9,195 bases of DNA from an uncultured Prevotella sp. GTDB lineage: Bacteria; Bacteroidota; Bacteroidia; Bacteroidales; Bacteroidaceae. The stretch is taken from the NCBI GenBank assembly GCA_937906495.1, contig CALCVT010000069.1:1-9195 (forward strand), given 5' to 3'. Position 1 is the stretch's first letter. Every line of letters begins with the position of its first letter. Shown here piece by piece: positions 1 to 6,264 of the stretch. Made by a program: the position numbers and the translations under genes. The notes under the pieces are model-generated. The model was not told where the DNA came from. It worked only from the letters and a program-made list of their open reading frames with translations, and ran no database searches.

Positions 1-86
1 TGATCAACTAAAGCCTTTTTTATATTTAGGAATATGGGGTAGATGGGATGAATACCTTTGTTTTCGTCTAAAAATTAAATATTCCC

Positions 87-254
87 ATGAGCAAAAGTAG
101 GCATTTCTTAGGGCAGCAATTTTCCATACTGAACAAAACCTTAATCTGTAAACACTTTTATTGCTGTCCGGTGTCACTCAGAATTGGCAGCAAAACACGT
201 TTATCAGACTGGAATAAAACACTTATACTATTCACTATAATATGCCTTTGGTAA
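87..254 (+). other. Doubtful 55-codon ORF overlapping the lysA 3' end
   Basis: ATG at 87 runs 55 codons to TAA at 252-254, overlapping the last 27 nt of lysA on the opposite strand. The start reads MSKSRHFLGQQF, and a hydrophobic stretch WNKTLILFTIICLW ends it. The opening loosely recalls the N-termini of DUF4372-type IS4 transposases (Ser-x-x-Phe-x-Gly-Gln), but the rest does not convince me. It is more likely chance or a decayed remnant than a gene. Confidence 0.12.
156..196 (-). terminator. Bulged hairpin downstream of lysA, possible weak terminator
   Basis: About 30 nt after the lysA stop, the minus-strand RNA can pair TTTTGCTGCC (196-187) with GGACAGCAATAAAA (169-156). That makes about 10 base pairs with two single-base bulges and a 16-nt loop (170-185). 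The sequence that follows is GTGTTTACAG, so a clean U-tract is missing. It may mark the end of the lysA transcript or serve as an RNA-stabilising end. A competing arm, gggcagcaat at 111-120, could also pair with 160-169. The rest of positions 1-227 shows no gene I can support. Confidence 0.3.
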
Positions 255-1379
255 CTGCCTGCAATTATAGGTAGATGCCATTACCTGTCCGTAAGCGCCC
301 GCTGAGCGAAGTGCAATTAAATCGCCGCGCTGCGTCAATGGTAATAATTCTGCACTGCCAAAAATATCGGAACTTTCGCAAATTGGTCCTACAACATCAT
401 AAGTTTCATAGGAGCTAGCAGGCTTTGCCGAAAGATTTTGAATTACATGGTGAGCCCCATACATAGCCGGACGGATAAGGTCGGTAAAACCCGCGTCAAG
501 AATTAGAAATTTTTTAGCATGTCCCGTTTTGACATACAGCGTACGAGCCATGAGTGTACCACACTGCCCCACTACACTGCGACCCAGTTCAAAATGCAGT
601 TGCTGATGGGAGCGTAGTTTAAGATGTCGGGCAAATATGCCGAAGTAAGCTTCGAAGTCCGGTATAGGATGTACGTCAGGCTGCTGATAGTCTATACCTA
701 ATCCTCCTCCCACATTGATGTGTTCTGTGTACACACCTGCCTGTTCCAACATATCTTGCAACTCATTGATACGGCTACAAAGATTTCTGTAAACTTCAAG
801 ATTAAGTATTTGACTGCCTATATGAAAATGCAAGCCGCTATAATGTATACCCGGCATACTCTGAGCACACGCTATAGCATGAAGCAAATCGGCACTATCA
901 ATACCAAACTTATTCTCACTGAGTCCAGTAGTAATCTTGGCATGGGTATGGGCATCAACATTAGGATTAACTCGAAAAGCCACATTCACCTGCTTACCAA
1001 CTTTTACAGCCAACTGACTGATAACTTCCAGTTCCGGAAGGCTCTCTACATTAAAACATGCAATACCTATATGAAGTGCCGACAATATTTCACGGTCACT
1101 CTTACCAACTCCTGCAAACACAATACGATGAGGAGGAAAACCTGCATGGAAGGCGGCTTCAACCTCGCCTCCCGATACACAGTCTGCCCCCAAACCAGCC
1201 TGTGCTATGGTTTGCAATATAGGCAGGTTGGCATTGGCTTTAACAGCATAGTGCACATGGTAGTTTACTTTGTCTTGTGTACATTGACGAATAGCATTCA
1301 AAGTTTGCCGCAAAAGTTCCAAGTCGTAATAATAAAAAGGGGTATCAAATGTTTCGAAGCGCTTGTAAGGAAAAGTCAT
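228..1379 (-). CDS. lysA: Diaminopimelate decarboxylase LysA
   Basis: PLP-dependent decarboxylation of meso-diaminopimelate to L-lysine, the last step of lysine synthesis; cytoplasmic, family usually dimeric. Numbered from the chosen start (383 residues), the PLP Schiff-base lysine is K47 in YAVKANAN. The HFHIGSQ barrel motif ends near 190, the glycine-rich phosphate-binding GGGLG is at 224-228, and ELGR at 264-267 matches the usual E-x-GR site. CESSD at 334-338 carries the cysteine that reaches the partner's active site, and GAYG is at 361-364. The frame stays open upstream to an ATG at 1466, but those 29 residues are unlike LysA. The family start corresponds to MTFPYKRF at 1379, next to the conserved TPFYYYD. 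No Shine-Dalgarno is seen. The gene lies 140 nt after aspartate kinase across a structured spacer. The C-terminus (LPKAYYSE) looks complete. The fold-III decarboxylase family also includes arginine and ornithine enzymes, but CESSD and the neighbour favour LysA. Confidence 0.96.
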   Translation of the reverse strand: MTFPYKRFETFDTPFYYYDLELLRQTLNAIRQCTQDKVNYHVHYAVKANANLPILQTIAQAGLGADCVSGGEVEAAFHAGFPPHRIVFAGVGKSDREILSALHIGIACFNVESLPELEVISQLAVKVGKQVNVAFRVNPNVDAHTHAKITTGLSENKFGIDSADLLHAIACAQSMPGIHYSGLHFHIGSQILNLEVYRNLCSRINELQDMLEQAGVYTEHINVGGGLGIDYQQPDVHPIPDFEAYFGIFARHLKLRSHQQLHFELGRSVVGQCGTLMARTLYVKTGHAKKFLILDAGFTDLIRPAMYGAHHVIQNLSAKPASSYETYDVVGPICESSDIFGSAELLPLTQRGDLIALRSAGAYGQVMASTYNCRQLPKAYYSE

Positions 1380-1401
1380 GAGTGTTTTCGTGTAGTAAAG
1401 C

Positions 1402-1514
1402 AAAAACTGCGGCAAGCCGTTTCCTCTCCTTAATAACAGACTATACACACATATAATGTGGGGCATTTAACGCCATCTATCGCTAAAGGGAACGCCTTGC
1501 CGCAGCATCTGCGG
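1402..1514 (-). promoter_or_regulatory. Candidate attenuator-like structure between lysC and lysA
   Basis: Minus-strand RNA order: CCGCAG (1514-1509), loop AUG, then arm 2 CTGCGGCAAGGCGTTCCC (1505-1488). A 63-nt intervening segment follows, then arm 4 GGAAACGGCTTGCCGCAG (1424-1407), then TTTTTGCTTT. Arm 2 pairs with arm 4 at 16 of 18 positions, the first ten uninterrupted. Its first six bases can instead close a perfect six-pair hairpin with CCGCAG. The two folds exclude each other. The 63-nt loop holds two small hairpins, ggcg/tgcc (1462-1474) and cacat/atgtg (1448-1460). The U-run lies 22 nt before the lysA ATG. This is the geometry of a terminator/antiterminator switch, but the ligand or trigger is unknown and it does not look like a lysine riboswitch. 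Confidence 0.4.
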
Positions 1515-1519
1515 GTTTA

Positions 1520-2833
1520 TTAATTAAAGAGTTTGTTGCTCAGTGCGCAGAGCGCTTCCTGCTTATCACATCCACGCACAAGGAAAGATATGTTATGGTT
1601 ACTGCCACCATACGAAATCATACGGACAGGTATTTGGCTAATAGCATCGGTTATACGAGTTTCAAAACCTATGTTTCCCCAGCGCAAATCACCAGCAACA
1701 CAGATAATACACATATCTTCGTCTATTTCTACCGTACCATACTTTTTGAGTTCCTCTGTAATGTTGGCCAGATGTGCATTATTGTCAATGGTCAATGTAA
1801 CGCCAACCTCACTCGTTGTAACCATATCTACCGGCGTTTGGTTAGTTTCGAAAATTTCGAATACCTTGCGCAGAAATCCTGTTGCTAGCAGCATTCGCGA
1901 CGATACTATCTTAATCGAAGTAATGTTGTCTTTGGCTGCAACAGCCTTGATTGTACCCTTCTGCATTTTGTTATTGATAATAGTTCCGGGAGCTGAGGGG
2001 TCCATGGTGTTAAGTAGTCTGACTGGTACACCAGCATAACGGGCTGGCTGAATGCAGGTAGGATGTAGGATTTTTGCTCCAAAGTAAGCCAATTCGGCCG
2101 CCTCTTCAAAATTGAGTTGACGCACAGGAGTGGTGTTTGGCACAATTCGGGGATCGTTATTGTGCATTCCGTCAATATCGGTCCAAATTTGAATTTCTTC
2201 GGCACCAAGAACCGAACCAATCAAGCAAGCTGTATAATCCGATCCTCCGCGCTGCAGATTATCTATTTCGTTATTAAAGTTACGACATATAAAACCCTGC
2301 GTGATATACAAGTCATAGCCTGCATGCTGCTTAAGGATATCCTTGAGTTTATCGTTAATAAAGGTCATATCGGGCTCACCTTTATCATCGGTCTTCATGT
2401 AGTCAAGGGCCGGTATAAGCCATACTTTCACGCCCATTTCCTTAAGCAAGTTGGTCACCATATTAGTGCTCATTACTTCGCCCTGTGCCAAAATTTCTTT
2501 TTCGAGACGAATAGAATAATCCTCTGCCGTAAGCTGATGCAAGTGCATGAAGATATGCAGCAACAATTCGCGCGTAGTTTGCTGCATAGCTTCAGTATCG
2601 TAGAGTTCTTCGATATGCTGCAGATAAACATTACGCAGTTTGTTAATTACATTATTTGCCGCTTCAGGATTTCGCTTTTGTATATAGTCAGCAATTTCAA
2701 CGAGCGAGTTAGTTGTACCCGACATGGCTGACAGCACAACTATTTTGCGCTTCCCGTCGGTAATAAGCCGGCAAACGTCTTTCATTCTTTGCGGAGTACC
2801 TACAGAGGTTCCGCCGAACTTTAAAATCTTCAT
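1520..2833 (-). CDS. lysC: Monofunctional aspartate kinase, lysine-sensitive (LysC/AKIII) type
   Basis: Phosphorylates L-aspartate with ATP to beta-aspartyl phosphate, the committed step towards lysine, diaminopimelate, threonine and methionine. The protein has 437 residues, normal for a monofunctional enzyme. The N-terminal amino-acid-kinase domain opens with KFGGTSV at 5-11 and has RGGSDYTA at 195-202; the tyrosine after the aspartate is also what E. coli LysC has. WTDIDGM follows near 217-223. The C-terminal third carries two ACT domains, about 305-365 and 372-437. TTSEV at 339-343 and SYGGSNHN near 407-414 closely resemble the lysine-binding ACT region of E. coli LysC, so lysine feedback inhibition is a reasonable inference. 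There is no homoserine dehydrogenase or decarboxylase fusion. It sits between ftsE and lysA. A TAnnTTTG match about 60 nt upstream suggests its own promoter. The start is fixed by KFGGTSV following directly; upstream sequence is A-rich without a Shine-Dalgarno. Confidence 0.96.
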   Translation of the reverse strand: MKILKFGGTSVGTPQRMKDVCRLITDGKRKIVVLSAMSGTTNSLVEIADYIQKRNPEAANNVINKLRNVYLQHIEELYDTEAMQQTTRELLLHIFMHLHQLTAEDYSIRLEKEILAQGEVMSTNMVTNLLKEMGVKVWLIPALDYMKTDDKGEPDMTFINDKLKDILKQHAGYDLYITQGFICRNFNNEIDNLQRGGSDYTACLIGSVLGAEEIQIWTDIDGMHNNDPRIVPNTTPVRQLNFEEAAELAYFGAKILHPTCIQPARYAGVPVRLLNTMDPSAPGTIINNKMQKGTIKAVAAKDNITSIKIVSSRMLLATGFLRKVFEIFETNQTPVDMVTTSEVGVTLTIDNNAHLANITEELKKYGTVEIDEDMCIICVAGDLRWGNIGFETRITDAISQIPVRMISYGGSNHNISFLVRGCDKQEALCALSNKLFN

Positions 2834-2894
2834 GAAGTTTTGAGTTTGATTGAGGGGAGAAGGGTTTTATGTTTGTTAGGATCATCTACTGCCA

Positions 2895-2902
2895 CAAATT
2901 TA
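2895..2902 (-). promoter_or_regulatory. Promoter -7 element upstream of lysC
   Basis: The minus strand reads TAAATTTG, a full match to the Bacteroidetes -7 consensus TAnnTTTG, in the ftsE-lysC gap. A start about 7 nt downstream would give a 5' leader of roughly 50-55 nt. The -33 element is weak: TTTTG occurs at 2932-2928, 25 nt upstream, longer than the usual 19-21. Confidence 0.4.
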
Positions 2903-2959
2903 AGGGGCAACAGATTACGTACTAAGGCAAAACATTACACACTATGGTCGTGTAATTGC

Positions 2960-3637
2960 TTATGCTTGCCCGTACTCATTAGTCACATCACAAAGTTTAC
3001 CATCGGCACAACGATATACTATGCCTGGAAAATCATTTAGCAAATGGAGATTGTGTGTAACCATAATAACTGCAGTACCTTGCTCGCGTACTGCCTGCAG
3101 TATTTGCATAATGTGTCGGCTTGTTTCAGGATCCAGACTGCCGATAGGTTCGTCTGCTAGTATTATCTTAGGGTTGTTAAGTAAGGCACGTGCTATACAC
3201 ACGCGCTGTTGCTCACCACCAGATAGTTCGTGTGGATAGCTATCACACTTGTCAGTGAGTCCTACCAGTTCAAGTACTTTATTAACGCGTTCTGGGCGCT
3301 GTTTCTTTTTCCATCCAGTAGCTCTCAGTACAAAGTTCAAATTCTCCAGAACTGTCTTTTCGTGCAACAACTGAAAGTCCTGGAACACGATTCCTAATTG
3401 GCGACGCAGTTCTGGAATGTGTTTATTCTTGAGCTTTTGAAGGTCGTAACCAAGTATGGTTGCCTGGCCTGCCTCAATGGGCAACTCGGCATAAAGTGCC
3501 TTGAGTAGCGAACTCTTGCCACTTCCTACCTTGCCAACAATATAAATAAAGTCGTTGGTGTCAACGCGAAAGTCAATACCATTGAGTATGGTCTTGTCAT
3601 CCTGTTTAAGGGTGACATTCTGTAGTTCGATAAGCAT
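2960..3637 (-). CDS. ftsE: FtsE-type ABC transporter ATP-binding protein
   Basis: A 225-residue stand-alone ABC ATPase. In the family FtsE pairs with the membrane protein FtsX at the division site and drives peptidoglycan hydrolase activation rather than transport. All nucleotide-binding motifs are present: Walker A GKVGSGKS at 35-42, Q-loop glutamine at 86 in FQDFQ, signature LSGGEQQR at 138-145, Walker B IILADE at 158-163, and switch histidine 195 in THN. The stretch YAELPIEAG and the segment LRRQLGIVFQDFQLL are typical of Bacteroidetes FtsE. The D-loop region reads DEPIGSLDPE where DEPTGNLDPE is usual, a mild change that keeps the catalytic acidic pair. No FtsX or other permease gene is in the window, so the partner is encoded elsewhere, as is common in Bacteroidetes. 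LolD/MacB-like ATPases share these motifs, so the FtsE name rests on overall resemblance. No Shine-Dalgarno precedes the ATG. Confidence 0.85.
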   Translation of the reverse strand: MLIELQNVTLKQDDKTILNGIDFRVDTNDFIYIVGKVGSGKSSLLKALYAELPIEAGQATILGYDLQKLKNKHIPELRRQLGIVFQDFQLLHEKTVLENLNFVLRATGWKKKQRPERVNKVLELVGLTDKCDSYPHELSGGEQQRVCIARALLNNPKIILADEPIGSLDPETSRHIMQILQAVREQGTAVIMVTHNLHLLNDFPGIVYRCADGKLCDVTNEYGQA

Positions 3638-3755
3638 GTAATGATAGATTTGTAGCTATTGGTAGTTAGCAATGTGCAAAGCATGGAAACACCTTTAGGC
3701 CAACCTGACCTTCAAGTTGCCTCAAAAAATACTAAGACCCGTGAGCTATATTGCC

Positions 3756-5537
3756 TTAATCGAGTTTAAGAACAGCAAGGAAAGCCTTTTGGGGTACTTG
3801 CACATTTCCGATTTCCTTCATGCGCTTTTTACCTCGTTTTTGCTTTTCGAGCAGTTTGCGCTTACGGCTGATATCACCGCCATAGCACTTGGCTGTTACG
3901 TCTTTACGCACCTGCTTTACTGTTTCGCGTGCTATAATTTTAGCACCAATGGCTGCTTGTATAGCTATGTCAAACTGCTGACGTGGAAGAAGTTCCTTAA
4001 GTTTTTCGCACATGCGACGACCAAAATAAACTGAATTGTCAACATGTGTAAGAGTTGATAGCGCATCGACCGGTTCGCCATTGAGCAGAATATCGAGTTT
4101 AACAAGTTTCGATGGACGGAAGCCTATGGGATGATAGTCGAACGAGGCATAACCCTTGGAGATGCTCTTAAGTTTGTCATAGAAATCAATAACAATCTCG
4201 GCCAAAGGCATGTCATAATAAAGTTCAACGCGATCGCCGGACACATATTCCTGTTTAACTAACTCACCACGTTTTCCCAGACAAAGAGTCATTATATTAC
4301 CAATATAATCAGTACGGGTAATAATTGAGGCACGAATGTATGGTTCCTCTATATGATCTATTTCCGTTTGATCAGGCATGCCTGCTGGGTTATGCACTTC
4401 GCTCATATTGCCGTGCTTGTCATATATGTTATAACTTACATTCGGCACCGTAGTAATTACATTCATGTTAAACTCACGGTCAAGGCGCTCCTGCACAATT
4501 TCCATGTGTAGCAGACCAAGGAAACCGCAACGAAAACCAAAGCCAAGTGCCACTGAAGACTCGGGCTGAAACGTAAGCGAGGCATCGTTAAGTTGCAATT
4601 TTTCGAGGCTGGCACGCAATTGTTCAAAGTCCTCGGTCTCTATGGGATAAACACCGGCAAAGACCATAGGCTTTACTTCTTCAAAACCCGCAATTGCTTC
4701 CTTACAAGGAACTGCAGCACTTGTAATCGTATCGCCCACCTTAACTTCGGTAGCTGTTTTAATACCACTTACTATATAGCCTACATCACCACAGTGCAAT
4801 GTATTGCGAGGTGAAAGATCCATTTTGAGCACACCTACCTCGTCGGCATGATAATGCTTGCGGGTATTTACAAAGACAACTTCTTCGTCCTTATGAATAG
4901 AGCCATTTACAATTTTAAAATAGGCAATAATGCCACGGAAGGGATTGAATACCGAGTCGAAAATCAAAGCTTGAAGCGGTGCATTCTCGTCACCTACGGG
5001 TGCCGGTATACGTTCAACAACAGCCCGGAGTATATCGTCAACCCCTTCTCCGGTACGTCCTGATGCTCGGATTATGTCCTCGCGCTTACATCCGAGAAGG
5101 TCTATAATCTCGTCCTCAACCTCCTCGGGCATGGAATTTACCATGTCGCACTTGCTCAATACAGGAATGATTTCAAGGTTGTGTTCTATGGCCATATACA
5201 AGTTCGATATGGTTTGAGCTTGTACACCTTGAGTGGAGTCAACAAGTAGCAGGCAACCCTCACAGGCTGCAATACTACGCGACACTTCGTATGCAAAGTC
5301 CACATGCCCCGGAGTGTCAATAAGATTTAAGCGGTAAGTCTCACCACCCATTTTATACTCCATTTGGATAGCATGACTTTTGATAGTTATACCTCGTTCG
5401 CGTTCGAGGTCCATATTGTCGAGCATCTGTCCCTCTGTAACCTGAATGGTTTGCGTCTTTTCAAGCAGACGATCGGCCAAGGTACTCTTTCCGTGATCGA
5501 TGTGGGCAATGATGCAGAAATTGCGTATGTGGTTCAT
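3756..5537 (-). CDS. lepA: Elongation factor 4 (LepA), back-translocating ribosomal GTPase
   Basis: A translational GTPase of 593 residues, the normal length, that binds the ribosome and can act on stalled or mis-translocated complexes; it is cytoplasmic and partly membrane-associated in E. coli. The GTPase domain shows G1 AHIDHGKS at 11-18, the switch-I RERGITI around 46-52, and G3 DTPGH at 74-78 with the catalytic histidine 78. G4 reads SKCD at 128-131 instead of NKxD: the codon at 5154-5156 is AGC, so Asn is replaced by Ser. The G5 region is ASGRTGEGV near 158-166. Domain II, the EF-G-like domains III and V, and the LepA-specific C-terminal domain follow, the last with AKCYGGDISRKRKLLEKQK and the end motif PQKAFLAVLK. 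Domain IV of EF-G is absent, as expected for LepA. The ATG directly precedes the conserved NHIRNFCIIAHIDHG, and the upstream sequence is A-rich. It follows rfbC by 97 nt. Confidence 0.97.
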   Translation of the reverse strand: MNHIRNFCIIAHIDHGKSTLADRLLEKTQTIQVTEGQMLDNMDLERERGITIKSHAIQMEYKMGGETYRLNLIDTPGHVDFAYEVSRSIAACEGCLLLVDSTQGVQAQTISNLYMAIEHNLEIIPVLSKCDMVNSMPEEVEDEIIDLLGCKREDIIRASGRTGEGVDDILRAVVERIPAPVGDENAPLQALIFDSVFNPFRGIIAYFKIVNGSIHKDEEVVFVNTRKHYHADEVGVLKMDLSPRNTLHCGDVGYIVSGIKTATEVKVGDTITSAAVPCKEAIAGFEEVKPMVFAGVYPIETEDFEQLRASLEKLQLNDASLTFQPESSVALGFGFRCGFLGLLHMEIVQERLDREFNMNVITTVPNVSYNIYDKHGNMSEVHNPAGMPDQTEIDHIEEPYIRASIITRTDYIGNIMTLCLGKRGELVKQEYVSGDRVELYYDMPLAEIVIDFYDKLKSISKGYASFDYHPIGFRPSKLVKLDILLNGEPVDALSTLTHVDNSVYFGRRMCEKLKELLPRQQFDIAIQAAIGAKIIARETVKQVRKDVTAKCYGGDISRKRKLLEKQKRGKKRMKEIGNVQVPQKAFLAVLKLD

Positions 5538-5561
5538 TTTTTTTATAGAGGTGTGCGATAA

Positions 5562-5587
5562 GTTGCAAGATATTGAAATGCTGCAAC
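5562..5587 (-). repeat. Small inverted repeat between rfbC and lepA
   Basis: gttgca (5562-5567) and tgcaac (5582-5587) form a perfect six-base inverted repeat with a 14-nt loop, 25 nt before the lepA ATG. The stem is short and has no U-run. No promoter match to TAnnTTTG was found in this gap. Significance is low. Confidence 0.25.
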
Positions 5588-5634
5588 AAATAGGGGCTTA
5601 AGATGTAACTGAAAAGAATAAAGAGTACTGATTA

Positions 5635-6186
5635 TCAAAATTTTTCAGCCTCTTCAAAACTCACGGCGTGCTTAAGATCTTTTTCGCTAAGCACAACGTC
5701 GTTGCCCTGAATAGGCCATTCGATACCTATTGTTGGGTCGTTATAACAAATTGAGCACTCAGCCTCTGGGGCATAACGGTTGTCGACCTTATAGGTAAAT
5801 ACAGCTGTATCGCTGAGTACCTGAAAACCATGTGCAAAACCTCGCGGAATAAATAACTGTCGCTTATTTTCGGCCGAAAGTTCAACCATTACATATTTAC
5901 CAAAGGTAGGAGAATTTTGACGAAGGTCAACAGCTACGTCAACTACACAACCTTGCAGCACGCGTACTAACTTGGCCTGCGATGTTTCGCCCTTCTGAAA
6001 GTGCAAACCTCGAAGTACGCCACGCGACGACATAGACTGGTTGTCTTGGACAAAATGGACTTCGTGGCCAATAGCGCGGTTAAAGTCTTCTTCGCGCCAG
6101 GTTTCCATAAAATATCCGCGTGCATCTTCGAATACACGGGGTTCGAGTATCCATACATCGGGTATGGCTGTAGGAAGGTAGTTCAT
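5635..6186 (-). CDS. rfbC: dTDP-4-dehydrorhamnose 3,5-epimerase (RmlC/RfbC)
   Basis: Epimerises carbons 3 and 5 of dTDP-4-keto-6-deoxyglucose, the third step to dTDP-L-rhamnose, a precursor of surface polysaccharides. The protein has 183 residues in a cupin fold, the usual length. Visible family motifs: EPRVFEDARGYFMETW near 15-30, QDNQSMSSRGVLRGLHFQ around 47-64 with catalytic base His62, VDVAVDLR at 82-89, FIPRGFAHGFQVLSD at 112-126, and Tyr132 in TYKVD as probable catalytic acid. The frame is open up to the Clp stop, giving 26 extra residues (ATG at 6264), but those are encoded across a GC-rich hairpin and do not resemble the family. MNYLPTAIPDVWILEP at 6186 is the normal N-terminus. The rmlA, rmlB and rmlD partners are not in the window, so the gene is detached from a dTDP-rhamnose cluster here. 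A related 5-epimerase role is possible but less likely. Confidence 0.93.
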   Translation of the reverse strand: MNYLPTAIPDVWILEPRVFEDARGYFMETWREEDFNRAIGHEVHFVQDNQSMSSRGVLRGLHFQKGETSQAKLVRVLQGCVVDVAVDLRQNSPTFGKYVMVELSAENKRQLFIPRGFAHGFQVLSDTAVFTYKVDNRYAPEAECSICYNDPTIGIEWPIQGNDVVLSEKDLKHAVSFEEAEKF

Positions 6187-6211
6187 AGTGCTTGTATTTT
6201 GGGGAATAGAT

Positions 6212-6261
6212 GTCCGGCCTTGCAAAGGCTGCCGGGTTTTGGCAGCGCGACAAGGCCCGAC
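6212..6261 (-). repeat. Strong GC-rich hairpin between clpC and rfbC
   Basis: Just after the clpC stop, ggccttg (6216-6222) pairs with caaggcc (6251-6257), and inside it gctgcc (6228-6233) pairs with ggcagc (6241-6246) around a 7-nt loop, with a small internal loop between the two stems. Three more outer pairs (6212-6214 with 6259-6261) extend it past one mismatch. The minus-strand RNA continues GGACATCTATTCCCC with no U-run, so it is not a classical terminator. It may stop 3' exonucleases after clpC, tune rfbC expression, or be an intergenic palindromic repeat. Confidence 0.5.
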
Positions 6262-6264
6262 CAC

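Noticed and set aside
111..169. Inverted repeat gggcagcaat / attgctgtcc as insertion-sequence ends
   Set aside because: It is only 9 of 10 bases, no transposase lies between the arms, and no target duplication was seen; RNA hairpin formation explains it as well.
1380..1466. 29-residue N-terminal extension of LysA from the ATG at 1466
   Set aside because: It is unlike LysA N-termini, and the family start aligns at 1379; the segment also carries the inverted-repeat arm and U-run.
1380..1519. Lysine riboswitch (L-box) before lysA
   Set aside because: The spacer is structured, but it is shorter than the aptamer and lacks its recognisable conserved core; only the attenuator-like reading is kept.
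2117..2731. 204-codon plus-strand ORF opposite lysC
   Set aside because: It is fully antisense to a well-supported aspartate kinase and shows no recognisable motifs; similar long plus-strand frames over lysA and clpC are shadows for the same reason.
3698..3721. Imperfect inverted repeat ggccaac/gttgcc after lepA as a terminator
   Set aside because: The stem is short and bulged, with no U-run after it; nothing else in the 3638-3755 gap matches a promoter well (TATTTTTTG has one base too many).
6187..6264. 26-residue N-terminal extension of RfbC starting one base after the clpC stop
   Set aside because: It is encoded across a GC-rich hairpin and does not match the epimerase family, whose conserved start is at 6186.
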